From Ferranicluibacter rubi (lineage in GTDB: Bacteria; Pseudomonadota; Alphaproteobacteria; Rhizobiales; Rhizobiaceae), in the NCBI RefSeq assembly GCF_011603255.1, contig NZ_JAANCM010000005.1:1-64000 (forward strand): 64,000 nt of DNA, written 5' to 3'. Within the stretch, counting starts at the first letter, position 1. The number at the start of each line of letters is the position of its first letter. Below the pieces are notes generated by a model. That model saw only the letters and a list, made by a program, of their open reading frames with translations, was not told the DNA's origin and searched no databases. This document shows, piece after piece, positions 1-8,569 of this stretch. The position numbers were made by a program, and so were the translations under genes.

Positions 1-14
1 TGTATAAGAGACAG
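1..14. other. Residual Tn5 mosaic-end (Nextera-type adapter) sequence
   Basis: The first 14 bases, TGTATAAGAGACAG, equal the 3' part of the 19-bp Tn5 mosaic end used in tagmentation libraries. They are followed directly by sequence coding for a dehydrogenase. This is a library artefact at a contig end and not part of the organism. Confidence 0.93.
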
Positions 15-15
15 G

Positions 16-687
16 GCGGTGGTTCTCGGGGCCAGCGGCGGGATCGGGGCTGCGGTTCTGGCGGCGCTTGAGGGTGATCCGATGTGTGGTGAGGCGGTCG
101 GGCTATCGCGGCGGGATGACGGGATGGATGTGACGGAGGAGGGGTCTGTGCGGGCTGCCGCACTTGGCGTTGCCGAGCGGCTGGGATCGGTGGATCTGGT
201 GTTCGATGCGACCGGGGCGCTGGAGATCGATGGGCATGGACCGGAGAAGACGATCCGGGCGATCGATCCCGCCGTCATGGCGCGGCAGTTTGCGTTGAAC
301 GCGATCGGGCCGGCGCTGCTGATCAAGCATTTTGCGCCTCTGCTGCCACGGGATCGGCGCTGCGTGTTCGCGACGCTTTCGGCGCGGGTGGGGTCCATCG
401 GCGACAACAGGCTCGGAGGGTGGATGTCCTATCGCTCGGCGAAGGCCGCGCTCAACCAGATTGTTCGGACGGCGGCGATCGAGATCTCTCGCACATGCCC
501 TGAGAGCGTCGTCGTGTCCCTGCATCCCGGCACGGTGGAAACAAGCCTGACGGCCCTGCATGGGCGGCACGCCCACAAGGTTTCGCCAGCGCAGGCGGCC
601 TCTGCGCTTCTTTCTGTCATCGATGGCCTTTCGCCGGCGCAGACAGGGCAGTTCTTCGCCTATGACGGGGCGGAGATCGCATGGTAG
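16..687 (+). CDS. SDR family NAD(P)-dependent oxidoreductase, 5' truncated
   Basis: A classical short-chain dehydrogenase/reductase of unknown substrate. The visible frame begins inside the Rossmann dinucleotide motif (VLGASGGIG), which normally follows only a few N-terminal residues. The true start therefore lies before the contig end, and the GTG at 19 is probably an internal codon. The catalytic Tyr-x3-Lys is present as YRSAK, with a Ser-containing strand (ATLSA) before it. The gene ends at TAG 685-687, 43 nt before the photolyase gene on the same strand. The overall layout resembles C-factor-like SDRs, but nothing fixes a reaction. Confidence 0.85.
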   Translation, partial: AVVLGASGGIGAAVLAALEGDPMCGEAVGLSRRDDGMDVTEEGSVRAAALGVAERLGSVDLVFDATGALEIDGHGPEKTIRAIDPAVMARQFALNAIGPALLIKHFAPLLPRDRRCVFATLSARVGSIGDNRLGGWMSYRSAKAALNQIVRTAAIEISRTCPESVVVSLHPGTVETSLTALHGRHAHKVSPAQAASALLSVIDGLSPAQTGQFFAYDGAEIAW

Positions 688-730
688 CGGCGGCATCGAA
701 CGCGCGGCAGATGGCGGGAGGGGATGTGCG

Positions 731-2284
731 ATGAGCGGTGACAACATTCGCAACCTGATCCTCATCCTCGGCGACCAGCTATCGCCGGAGATGTCGAGCC
801 TCGCCCAGGCATCGTCGGATGATGTGGTGCTGATGTGCGAGGTCATGGAGGAGGCGGAATATGTGCGGCATCATCCGAAGAAGATCGCCTTTCTCTTCTC
901 CGCCATGCGCCACTTTGCCGAGGATCTCAGGGCGCGCGGGCTGACGGTGCGGTATGTGCACCTGGAGGACGAGAGCAATAGCGGCTCGTTCGGCGGTGAG
1001 GTCGGTCGTGCCGTCTCGGATCTGCGGCCGGACCGCGTCATCGTGACAGAACCGGGCGAGTTCCGCGTGCTGGAGATGATGGACGGCTGGCAGCGGGCGT
1101 TCAACGTTCCGGTCGAGATCCGCGACGACATGCGGTTCCTCTGTTCGCGGTCCGAATTCGCAGCCTTTGCCGGCGGGCGGCGGCAATTGCGGATGGAGAC
1201 GTTCTATCGGGACATGCGGGTGAAGACCGGGCTGCTGATGGAGGGCGACACGCCGGCTGGCGGGCGCTGGAACTTCGACGCCGACAACCGCAAACCCGCG
1301 ACGCTCGATCTGTTCTCGCAGCCTCGCAAGGGGTTCAAACCGGATACGATCACCAAGGATGTGCTGGAGCTTGTCGGGCGGCGGTTCGGCGCGCATTTCG
1401 GGCGGCTCGAAGGCTTCGACTTCGCCGTCAGCCGAGCGCAGGCGGAGACGCTGCGGGACAGGTTCATGGTCGATCACCTGGCGCGGTTCGGGGAGCGGCA
1501 GGATGCCATGCTCTCGGGCGATCCCGTGCTCAGCCATTCGCTGCTGTCGTTCTACCTCAATGCCGGGCTGCTCGATCCGCTGGATCTTTGTCGGCGGGCG
1601 GAGGCCGTCTATCTTGCCGGCGACGCGCCGCTGAATGCGGTGGAAGGCTTCATCCGCCAGATCATCGGCTGGCGGGAGTATATTCGCGGCGTCTACTGGC
1701 TGAAGATGCCGGACTACCGGGAGATGAATTTTCTGGAGGCCGATCGTGCGCTGCCGGATTTCTACTGGACGGCCGAGACACGCATGGCCTGCCTGCGACA
1801 GGTGATCACGGAGACGCGCGACAATGCCTATGCCCACCATATCCAGCGGCTGATGATCACGGGAAATTTCGCCATGCTGGCCGGCGTTCGGCCGATCGAG
1901 ATCCACCAGTGGTATCTCGAGGTCTATGCGGACGCCTATGAGTGGGTGGAACTGCCGAACGTCATCGGCATGAGCCAGTTTGCCGATGGCGGCTTTCTCG
2001 GGTCGAAGCCCTATGCCGCGGGGGGCAACTACATCAACCGCATGTCGGACTATTGCGAAGGCTGCGCCTACGACGTGCGCAAGAAGACGGGGAAGGATGC
2101 CTGTCCGTTCAATGCGCTCTACTGGGATTTCCTCGACCGCAACGCGGACAAGCTGAAGGGCAATCACCGGCTGGGGCCTGTCTATGCCGCATGGGCGCGG
2201 ATGAGCCCGGAGAAGAAGCGGGAGACGCGGCAGAGCGCCCAGACATTCCTTGCAGAACTGGACGCCCTGCCGAAGACCTATTGA
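731..2284 (+). CDS. phrB: FeS-cluster bacterial cryptochrome/photolyase, (6-4) photolyase-like (PhrB type)
   Basis: Predicted 517-aa light-dependent DNA repair flavoprotein of the FeS-BCP group, whose Agrobacterium member PhrB repairs (6-4) photoproducts. An N-terminal photolyase-related domain (LILILGDQLS) is followed by the helical FAD domain. Four cysteines at residues 354, 442, 445 and 458 have the same spacing as the [4Fe-4S] ligands of Agrobacterium PhrB (350, 438, 441, 454 as I recall them). YAHHIQRLM carries the histidines near the flavin. The start at 731 is chosen because GGGAGGGG lies 8-12 nt upstream; the frame stays open further upstream without homology. It may be co-transcribed with the preceding SDR gene. 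Confidence 0.92.
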   Translation: MSGDNIRNLILILGDQLSPEMSSLAQASSDDVVLMCEVMEEAEYVRHHPKKIAFLFSAMRHFAEDLRARGLTVRYVHLEDESNSGSFGGEVGRAVSDLRPDRVIVTEPGEFRVLEMMDGWQRAFNVPVEIRDDMRFLCSRSEFAAFAGGRRQLRMETFYRDMRVKTGLLMEGDTPAGGRWNFDADNRKPATLDLFSQPRKGFKPDTITKDVLELVGRRFGAHFGRLEGFDFAVSRAQAETLRDRFMVDHLARFGERQDAMLSGDPVLSHSLLSFYLNAGLLDPLDLCRRAEAVYLAGDAPLNAVEGFIRQIIGWREYIRGVYWLKMPDYREMNFLEADRALPDFYWTAETRMACLRQVITETRDNAYAHHIQRLMITGNFAMLAGVRPIEIHQWYLEVYADAYEWVELPNVIGMSQFADGGFLGSKPYAAGGNYINRMSDYCEGCAYDVRKKTGKDACPFNALYWDFLDRNADKLKGNHRLGPVYAAWARMSPEKKRETRQSAQTFLAELDALPKTY

Positions 2285-2315
2285 TGGCCTCCCTCGGGGT
2301 GAGGGCCGTTCAAGC

Positions 2316-3311
2316 TCAGATCTCGACGGCGATCTGGCGCTTTTCCTTGACGGAACGCAGCGCGGCTTCCGCAAGTGCGAGTGCGGCAAGGCCGTCCGCG
2401 CCGGAGGGCGTGATCGGCGTGCCGGTCTCGATGGCGGAGATGAAGCTCGCGATCTCGTTGGCATAGGCCTGGGTATAGCGGGTCATGAAGAAATCGTGCA
2501 GGGGCGGGCGGGTGTAGCCTTCGCCATTGGCGATCTCGATCGAGACGGCGCGCTGGTTTTCCGCCGAGACGACGCCCTTGGAGCCGTGCACTTCGATGCG
2601 CTGGTCGTAGCCATAGGTCGCGCGGCGCGAGTTCGAGATGATCGCCTGCTTGCCGGTGGCCGTTTCGAGGATCACGGATACGCTGTCATAATCGCCGGCT
2701 GTGCCGATATCGGGATCGACCAGCACGGCGGCATGGGCCGTGACGATGGTCGGCTCTTCGCCAAGCAGGAAACGCGCCATGTCGAAGTCGTGGATCGTCA
2801 TGTCGCGGAAGATGCCACCGGAGCGCTTGATGTAATCGACCGGCGGGGCGCCGGGATCGCGCGAGATGATCGTCACCATTTCCACATCGCCGATGCGGCC
2901 GTCATCAATGGCCTGGCGCACGGCCATGAAATGCGGGTCGAAGCGGCGGTTGAAGCCCACCATCAGCTTGCCGTCCGTCTCGGCGACCGTCTTCAGGCAA
3001 TCGCGCACGCGCCCGACGTCGAGATCGATCGGCTTTTCGCAGAAGATCGCCTTGCCGGCGCGGGCGAAGCGTTCGATCAGGTCGGCATGGGTATCGGTGG
3101 GCGTGCAGATGACGACGGCGTCGATATCGTCGGCCGCCTCGATCGCCTCGATGGTGCGGACCTCGCAGCCGTAGCTGTCGGCAATCGCCTGTGCGGCCGC
3201 GGGAAACGCATCGGCAACGGCCACGAGGCGCGCATGAGCATCGCCGCTGACGGCCTTGGCATGGACCTTGCCGATACGGCCGGCGCCGAGGAGACCAAAT
3301 CTCACAGTCAT
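2316..3311 (-). CDS. iolG: Gfo/Idh/MocA family oxidoreductase, inositol 2-dehydrogenase-like
   Basis: Predicted 331-aa NAD-dependent dehydrogenase, most like inositol 2-dehydrogenase, which oxidises myo-inositol to scyllo-inosose. The N-terminal Rossmann motif is GLLGAGRIGKVHAK. The catalytic lysine lies in FCEKPID, and the D-x3-H motif appears in FRDMTIHDFDMARF. The ATG at 3311 is preferred because GAAAGTGG sits just upstream and the family begins at MTVRFGLLGAG; the extra upstream codons have no family match. No other iol gene lies nearby, so the exact polyol substrate is inferred. It is convergent with the photolyase gene. Confidence 0.85.
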   Translation of the reverse strand: MTVRFGLLGAGRIGKVHAKAVSGDAHARLVAVADAFPAAAQAIADSYGCEVRTIEAIEAADDIDAVVICTPTDTHADLIERFARAGKAIFCEKPIDLDVGRVRDCLKTVAETDGKLMVGFNRRFDPHFMAVRQAIDDGRIGDVEMVTIISRDPGAPPVDYIKRSGGIFRDMTIHDFDMARFLLGEEPTIVTAHAAVLVDPDIGTAGDYDSVSVILETATGKQAIISNSRRATYGYDQRIEVHGSKGVVSAENQRAVSIEIANGEGYTRPPLHDFFMTRYTQAYANEIASFISAIETGTPITPSGADGLAALALAEAALRSVKEKRQIAVEI

Positions 3312-3659
3312 GTTACCACTTTCGATAGCTCGGCCCGAGAGCCACAGGACGCGGAATGATGCGCTCACTCCGCTGGAAGCGCTTGGCGATCCGCTCACGG
3401 CGGATCAGGCATGTCGAGGAGGGGAAGTGCCAGCAACGCCGTCTCCTCCCGAGGCGTCGCGTCGTCCTGATCGATGTCGAGTCCTCCGGAACGAAACATT
3501 GATCTGGATTAATTTTTGGAATTTTTATTCCGTCTTCTTCCTGCCCGTCAAGCCGGTACCCTTGCGCTTGCGATGTTTTTTGCGCATGTCATCTGCGCAG
3601 AGCGACGCGATCCCGTGATATGGCGCGCTTGGCAGACGTTTGGTCATCCAAGAGGACGC
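3312..3659. other. Intergenic region between iolG-like gene and DUF3329 gene
   Basis: This 348-nt stretch serves two divergent genes. It has an inverted repeat GATCCGC (3388-3394) / GCGGATC (3400-3406) with a 5-nt spacer. An AT-rich tract at about 3498-3535 could hold the promoter of the downstream gene. I see no coding sequence. Confidence 0.45.
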
Positions 3660-3941
3660 ATGCAGAAGTTCATCGACCCCGATCATCCTTTTTACCGCCC
3701 TCTCTGGCGACGGCTGCTGATCGTCGGGAGCTGCGCGCTCTGGACGGCGGTCGAGTTCTGGAACGGCGCCTCGACCTGGGGCATGATCTTCCTGGCCGTC
3801 ACCGCCTACACCTCGGCCACGCTGATCGTGTTCTTCAAGCCGACGACGATATCGACCGAGGCCGTGCCGCAGGAGAGGGCCGTCGATACGCAGCCGCTCG
3901 CAGATCCCGACGCGCCGTCGAAGGACGAGCCGAAGGTCTGA
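3660..3941 (+). CDS. DUF3329 domain-containing small membrane protein
   Basis: A 93-aa protein starting MQKFIDPDHPFYRPLWRR. It has a D-HPF-RPLWRR motif followed by two hydrophobic segments (about residues 16-34 and 39-58) and a polar, acidic tail. This matches the small rhizobial DUF3329 family, whose role is not established. The ATG at 3660 is preferred because the family motif begins at once; CAAGAGG lies upstream. The 3' end converges on the J-domain gene. Confidence 0.72.
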   Translation: MQKFIDPDHPFYRPLWRRLLIVGSCALWTAVEFWNGASTWGMIFLAVTAYTSATLIVFFKPTTISTEAVPQERAVDTQPLADPDAPSKDEPKV

Positions 3942-3965
3942 CGTTCAAAGCTCGAGGCGCGCGCT

Positions 3966-4478
3966 CTATCGGGGGCGCTGTGGTGTCATGCCGATCGGCA
4001 GGCCGCGCTTCAGCCGGCGCAATGCCTCGTCCACCAGCATGTTGGCGATCGTCATCCGCGTCGTCGCTGCCTCTCTATCCTCCGGCGCGTGGCGATCCGG
4101 ATGGTTGCGGTTGGCGAAAGCCCGGCGCCTTTCTGCGAGCGTTACCGGTGTGTCGGCATTCGAGAGTTCAAGGTCTTCGGCGACCTGCGCGGGCGTCAGC
4201 CGGTCGAGGTGGGCGGGGCGTTGCCGGGGCAGGGGCTTTGCCGCTTGGAGAACCGGAGCGGGTCGCGGAAGTGGCGGTTCCGGCGCAGCGCTCACCGCTT
4301 CATCCATATCGGCATAGGCTTGTCGCACGGCATCGCCGCCGGCGGCGCGTTCCGTATCGAAGGCGAGGCCCGCATTGAAGCCTGCGATGCCTGAACGCGG
4401 GGTTGCCTCGGCATCTTCCCGCGGGTCTTCCGCCTCTATGCGCTCAAGCACGGACTGGAAGAGCGATTTGCCGAACAT
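3966..4478 (-). CDS. J-domain-containing protein
   Basis: A 170-aa protein whose C-terminal part (about residues 95-160) resembles a divergent J domain with the diagnostic HPD tripeptide at 126-128 (FANRNHPDRH), the signature by which DnaJ-type proteins stimulate Hsp70 ATPase. The first 90 residues are low-complexity and rich in Pro and Ala, without zinc-finger or G/F regions. The ATG at 4478 has AAGGGACGG upstream. It is not canonical DnaJ; the client and partner are unknown. Confidence 0.75.
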   Translation of the reverse strand: MFGKSLFQSVLERIEAEDPREDAEATPRSGIAGFNAGLAFDTERAAGGDAVRQAYADMDEAVSAAPEPPLPRPAPVLQAAKPLPRQRPAHLDRLTPAQVAEDLELSNADTPVTLAERRRAFANRNHPDRHAPEDREAATTRMTIANMLVDEALRRLKRGLPIGMTPQRPR

Positions 4479-4591
4479 GGCCGTCCCTTCCGGCTGGGGC
4501 TGCACGCTGATGTGGCGCAGCGGATTGTCTTCCTCGCAAGCCAAGCACGACAGGGTTGCGTAAGCCTGTCCATGCCGAAAGCGAACGCCTG

Positions 4592-5569
4592 TCAGCCTTT
4601 GCTTTCCTGAAGGATCAGGTCGTAAAGCAGCTTGGCGCTCGGCGGCAGTTCGCGACCGCGGGGCGTGATGAGGCTGTAGGGGCGGATGGTGATGGCGAAA
4701 TCGATTGGGAGGATGCGGATCTCGCCGATGGACGTTCCGTTGCTGGCGACCAGTTCCGCAACGTCCTTGGCCACGGGCGCAATCGCATTGGTGTTGCGCA
4801 CGATGGAGAGGGTCAGGATGATCGAGGACGTGTTGATCGTTGTGGTCGGCAGGGGCACGCCGCTCGTGAGAAAACTGTCCTCCACGGATCGCCGCAGCAG
4901 CGTGCCGGCCGGCTGGAACACCCAATCGTAGCCCGGCAGGTCTCCGTGCACGATGACCGGCTTTTCGAGCAGAGGATGGCCCTCGCGGACGATGAGACAG
5001 ACGTCTTCCGAGCCGATTTCCACAAGGTCGAACTGGCGAGGATCGATATCGTCGGGAATACGGCCGATGACGAAATCGTGACGTGCGGCCATCAGCTCGC
5101 GGATCAGCACGTTGCTGTTTTCCACCTGGATGCTGATCTCGATGCCGGGATAGGCCGTCGTCACCTGGTGCATGGCGGGCACGGCGAGATGCAGGGCAGG
5201 GCCCGTAACCGAACCGAGCGAGACCGAGCCGCCGCGGCCCGTCTTCAGCTCGCCGATCTCCCGGGCGGTTTCGCGAAGTTCGAGGAAGATGGTGCGCGCG
5301 CGTCGGGCGAGCGCCTTGCCGTAGGGTGTGAGTTCGACGCCACGCGCCACGCGCTCGCAAAGGGGTGCGCGCAGGATCGATTCGATTTCTCCGAGCATGC
5401 GTGAAGCTGCCGGTTGCGATATGCCCAAGGCCTCGGCAGCGGCACTGATCTGGCCTCTATCTTCGATCGCAAGGATCAGATGCAGGTGGACAAGCTTCAA
5501 ACCCGACTTGAAAACATTGCGCGCTGATGGACCAAAAGGTACAAGCCCTTGATTTTCCGTATCTTCCAC
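4592..5569 (-). CDS. gbpR: LysR-type regulator of the sugar-uptake operon (GbpR)
   Basis: A 325-aa LysR family regulator divergent from chvE. The N-terminal helix-turn-helix covers about residues 30-90 (ISAAAEALGISQPAASRMLGE), followed by a periplasmic-binding-protein-like effector domain. In Agrobacterium the LysR regulator GbpR sits at this place and activates chvE in response to sugars such as arabinose, galactose and fucose. Synteny with chvE-gguABC is the main reason for the name. It probably acts from the AT-rich 278-nt divergent intergenic region. Confidence 0.88.
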   Translation of the reverse strand: MEDTENQGLVPFGPSARNVFKSGLKLVHLHLILAIEDRGQISAAAEALGISQPAASRMLGEIESILRAPLCERVARGVELTPYGKALARRARTIFLELRETAREIGELKTGRGGSVSLGSVTGPALHLAVPAMHQVTTAYPGIEISIQVENSNVLIRELMAARHDFVIGRIPDDIDPRQFDLVEIGSEDVCLIVREGHPLLEKPVIVHGDLPGYDWVFQPAGTLLRRSVEDSFLTSGVPLPTTTINTSSIILTLSIVRNTNAIAPVAKDVAELVASNGTSIGEIRILPIDFAITIRPYSLITPRGRELPPSAKLLYDLILQESKG

Positions 5570-5847
5570 GTGACGTCGCCCTCCCAGGTCCTCATCGTGC
5601 TAAAAATCACATTCTTTTCGTTTATTATACCAAAAAAAATATACGCCTACACGAATATTGTATTTGACAGTTATGGAGTTTGATTCCAGTTTGCCGCCGT
5701 GTGCGCCGGCGCTTGCGGAGGTTAAAGCCGGGGGGATTTCTTCATCCATTTTCCCTCCACCCTGGAACGATGTTCCGGGTGCGTCCAGCGCCGCACATAT
5801 CGCGACGGCTCCAGGCCGGCGCGGTCAACACTCCAGGGAGAGACCTT
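5570..5847. promoter_or_regulatory. Divergent gbpR / chvE control region
   Basis: The region between the divergent starts is strikingly AT-rich at about 5600-5675, against a GC-rich background. It includes a TTGACA hexamer at 5664-5669 that could be a -35 element for chvE, although no good -10 follows at 17 nt. A LysR-type operator is expected here; no T-N11-A site can be singled out by eye. Confidence 0.5.
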
Positions 5848-6915
5848 ATGAAATTGGTTACATCACTTCTGGCCGCTGCCGCCATCGGCGTCGCGTCCTT
5901 CGCCTTCCCGGCTTTCGCGCAGGACAAGGGCACCGTTGGCATTTCCATGCCGACCAAGACCTCGACCCGCTGGATCTCGGACGGCGAGACCATGGAAAAG
6001 CTGTTCAAGGAAGCCGGCTACACGGCAGACCTGCAGTTTGCTGACGACGATATCCCGAACCAGCTCGCCCAGATCGAAAACATGGTCACCAAGGGTGCGA
6101 AGGTTCTCGTCATCGGCGCCATCGACGGCACGACGCTCTCCGACATTCTCGCCAAGGCTCACGAAGCCGGCGTCAAGGTCATCGCTTACGACCGCCTGAT
6201 CCGCGACAGCGGCAACGTCGACTACTACGCGACGTTCGACAACTTCCAGGTCGGCGTTCTCCAGGCAACGACGCTCGTCAACGGCCTGAAGCTGGACGGT
6301 GCGACCGAGCCGAAGAACGTCGAACTGTTCGGCGGCTCTCCGGACGACAACAACGCCTTCTTCTTCTACGATGGCGCGATGTCCGTTCTCCAGCCGTTGA
6401 TCGACGCCAAGAAGATCGTCGTCAAGTCCGGCCAAGTTGGCATGGAACAGGTCGGTACGCTGCGTTGGGACGGTGCCGTTGCACAGGCCCGCATGGAAAA
6501 CCTGCTGTCCTCGACCTACACGGATGCAAAGGTCGATGGCGTTCTCTCCCCCTATGACGGTCTCTCGATCGGCATCATCTCGGCCCTGAAGGGCGTTGGC
6601 TACGGTTCGGGCGACATGCCGATGCCGATCGTCACCGGCCAGGACGCCGAGCTGCCTTCGGTCAAGTCGATCATGGCTGGCGAACAGTATTCCACGATCT
6701 TCAAGGACACGCGTGAACTGGCCAAGGTTACCGTTGGCATGGTCGATGCCGTGATCAGCGGCAAGGAGCCCCAGATCAACGACACCAAGACCTACGACAA
6801 CGGCGTCAAGGTCGTCCCGGCCTACCTGCTGAAGCCGGTTGCCGTCGACAAGACCAATGCCAAGGACGTTCTGGTCGGCGCCGGCTACTACACCGCCGAG
6901 CAGATCGACAACTAA
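5848..6915 (+). CDS. chvE: Periplasmic multi-sugar-binding protein ChvE
   Basis: A 355-aa periplasmic binding protein of the ribose/galactose (type I) fold. Residues 1-25 form a Sec signal peptide ending AFAQ. The mature protein runs [15 protein letters not shown] and contains sugar-pocket stretches such as [14 protein letters not shown] and VLSPYDGLS. In Agrobacterium ChvE delivers monosaccharides to the GguAB transporter and also presents them to the VirA sensor; only the transport role can be assumed here. ATG 5848 is preceded by CAGGGAGAG. A strong hairpin follows the stop codon, before gguA. Confidence 0.95.
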   Translation: MKLVTSLLAAAAIGVASFAFPAFAQDKGTVGISMPTKTSTRWISDGETMEKLFKEAGYTADLQFADDDIPNQLAQIENMVTKGAKVLVIGAIDGTTLSDILAKAHEAGVKVIAYDRLIRDSGNVDYYATFDNFQVGVLQATTLVNGLKLDGATEPKNVELFGGSPDDNNAFFFYDGAMSVLQPLIDAKKIVVKSGQVGMEQVGTLRWDGAVAQARMENLLSSTYTDAKVDGVLSPYDGLSIGIISALKGVGYGSGDMPMPIVTGQDAELPSVKSIMAGEQYSTIFKDTRELAKVTVGMVDAVISGKEPQINDTKTYDNGVKVVPAYLLKPVAVDKTNAKDVLVGAGYYTAEQIDN

Positions 6916-6932
6916 GCGATCACGCTATCATG

Positions 6933-6962
6933 GGGTCCGCGATACCCGTCGCGGACCCTTTT
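6933..6962 (+). terminator. Hairpin with T tract between chvE and gguA
   Basis: A perfect 10-bp stem, GGGTCCGCGA (6933-6942) with TCGCGGACCC (6949-6958), a 6-nt loop and then TTTT. Placed 17 nt after the chvE stop and 70 nt before gguA, it could be an intrinsic (partial) terminator or an mRNA-stabilising structure that keeps binding-protein mRNA in excess over transporter mRNA. Confidence 0.8.
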
Positions 6963-7033
6963 GGCATATGGGGAGCCTGACCCTCGGCCGGTCCCACCTC
7001 ATCACACGACGGACGGCCACTGGAACGCCTGAC

Positions 7034-8569
7034 ATGGACAAATACATTCTCGAAATGCGGGGCATCACCAAGACGTTTCCCGGCGTGAAAGCGCTCGACA
7101 ACGTCAATCTCAAGGTTCGCGAGGGCGAGATCCACGCGCTCGTGGGTGAGAACGGTGCCGGCAAATCGACCCTGATGAAGGTGCTCAGCGGTGTCTATCC
7201 CGCCGGCAGCTATGACGGGGACATCGTTTACGACGGCTCGGTTCGGCAGTTCAAGGACATCTCCGACAGCGAGCATCTCGGTATCATCATCATTCACCAG
7301 GAACTGGCGCTCGTTCCGCTGCTCTCGATCGGGGAAAACATCTTCCTCGGCAACGAGGTGGCGACCAAGGGCGTCATCGACTGGAAGGAAACATTCGCCC
7401 GCACGCGCGAGCTTCTCGCCAAGGTCGGCCTGAAGGAATCGCCTGCAACGCTGATCACCGATATCGGCGTCGGCAAGCAGCAGCTGGTGGAAATCGCCAA
7501 AGCACTGTCGAAGAAGGTGCGCCTGTTGATCCTCGACGAGCCGACCGCGTCGCTCAACGAGACGGATTCGGCAGCCCTTCTTCACCTGCTAATGGAATTC
7601 CGCAAGCAAGGCATGACCTCGATCATCATTTCGCACAAGCTGAACGAGATCAAGACGGTCGCCGACAAGATCACCATCCTGCGCGATGGCGGCACGGTGG
7701 AAACGCTTGACTGCCACAACGAGGATATCGGTGAAGACCGGATCATCAAGGGCATGGTCGGGCGTGACATGGACGACCGGTATCCGCCGCGCGAGCCGAA
7801 GATCGGCAATACGCTGCTGGAGGTGAAGAACTGGAACGTCTATCACCAGCACCACCGCGACCGGCAGTTCCTGCATGACGTGAACTTCACAGTTCGCGCC
7901 GGCGAAGTCGTCGGCATTGCCGGGCTGATGGGTGCCGGGCGGACCGAGACGGCGATGAGCATCTTCGGTCGCTCGTGGGGCCACAAGATCACCGGTGACG
8001 TGCTGATGCACGGCAAGCCGGTCGATGTGAGCACCATCCAGAAGGCGATCGAGGCGGGTCTTGCCTATGTCACCGAGGACCGCAAGCATCTGGGCCTCGT
8101 GCTGAACAACAACATCATGCACAACACGACGCTCGCCAATCTGCCGGCTGTTGCCAATGGCGGCGTGATCGACGGACACCGCGAGCGCGAGGTCGCCACC
8201 GACTATCGCAAGCGCCTGCGCATCCGCTCGCATTCGATCTATCAGGAAACGGTGAACCTCTCGGGCGGCAACCAGCAGAAGGTCGTGCTGTCCAAGTGGC
8301 TGTTCACCAATCCCGAAATCCTCATCCTCGACGAGCCGACACGCGGCATCGACGTCGGTGCGAAATACGAAATCTATTCCATCATCAACCAGCTGGCCGC
8401 CGAGGGCAAAGGCATTCTCATGATCTCATCCGAGATGCCCGAGCTTCTGGGAACCTGCGATCGTATCTACGTCATGAACGAAGGTCGCATCGTCGCGGAA
8501 CTCCCCAAGGGTGAAGCCAGCCAGGAATCCATCATGCGAGCCATCATGCGCTCCGGGGAGAAGCACTAA
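7034..8569 (+). CDS. gguA: Sugar ABC transporter ATP-binding protein GguA
   Basis: A 511-aa protein with two tandem ABC cassettes, as in RbsA/MglA-type sugar importers. Cassette 1 has Walker [10 protein letters not shown], a degenerate signature region around [14 protein letters not shown] and Walker [12 protein letters not shown]. Cassette 2 has a degenerate P-loop (GLMGAGRTE), a full signature LSGGNQQK and Walker [12 protein letters not shown] weak second site is usual for this class. ATG 7034 is chosen because homology starts at [17 protein letters not shown]. The stop overlaps the gguB start by one base (TAATG), which implies translational coupling. Confidence 0.94.
   Translation: MDKYILEMRGITKTFPGVKALDNVNLKVREGEIHALVGENGAGKSTLMKVLSGVYPAGSYDGDIVYDGSVRQFKDISDSEHLGIIIIHQELALVPLLSIGENIFLGNEVATKGVIDWKETFARTRELLAKVGLKESPATLITDIGVGKQQLVEIAKALSKKVRLLILDEPTASLNETDSAALLHLLMEFRKQGMTSIIISHKLNEIKTVADKITILRDGGTVETLDCHNEDIGEDRIIKGMVGRDMDDRYPPREPKIGNTLLEVKNWNVYHQHHRDRQFLHDVNFTVRAGEVVGIAGLMGAGRTETAMSIFGRSWGHKITGDVLMHGKPVDVSTIQKAIEAGLAYVTEDRKHLGLVLNNNIMHNTTLANLPAVANGGVIDGHREREVATDYRKRLRIRSHSIYQETVNLSGGNQQKVVLSKWLFTNPEILILDEPTRGIDVGAKYEIYSIINQLAAEGKGILMISSEMPELLGTCDRIYVMNEGRIVAELPKGEASQESIMRAIMRSGEKH

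Noticed and set aside
779-2464. Long minus-strand open frame opposite the photolyase gene
   Set aside because: It is the antisense of a well-supported gene in GC-rich DNA, is rich in Arg, Pro and His, and has no recognisable family.
3388-3406. GATCCGC/GCGGATC inverted repeat as a terminator
   Set aside because: No T tract follows and it lies upstream of both flanking genes, so it cannot end either; left as an unexplained repeat.
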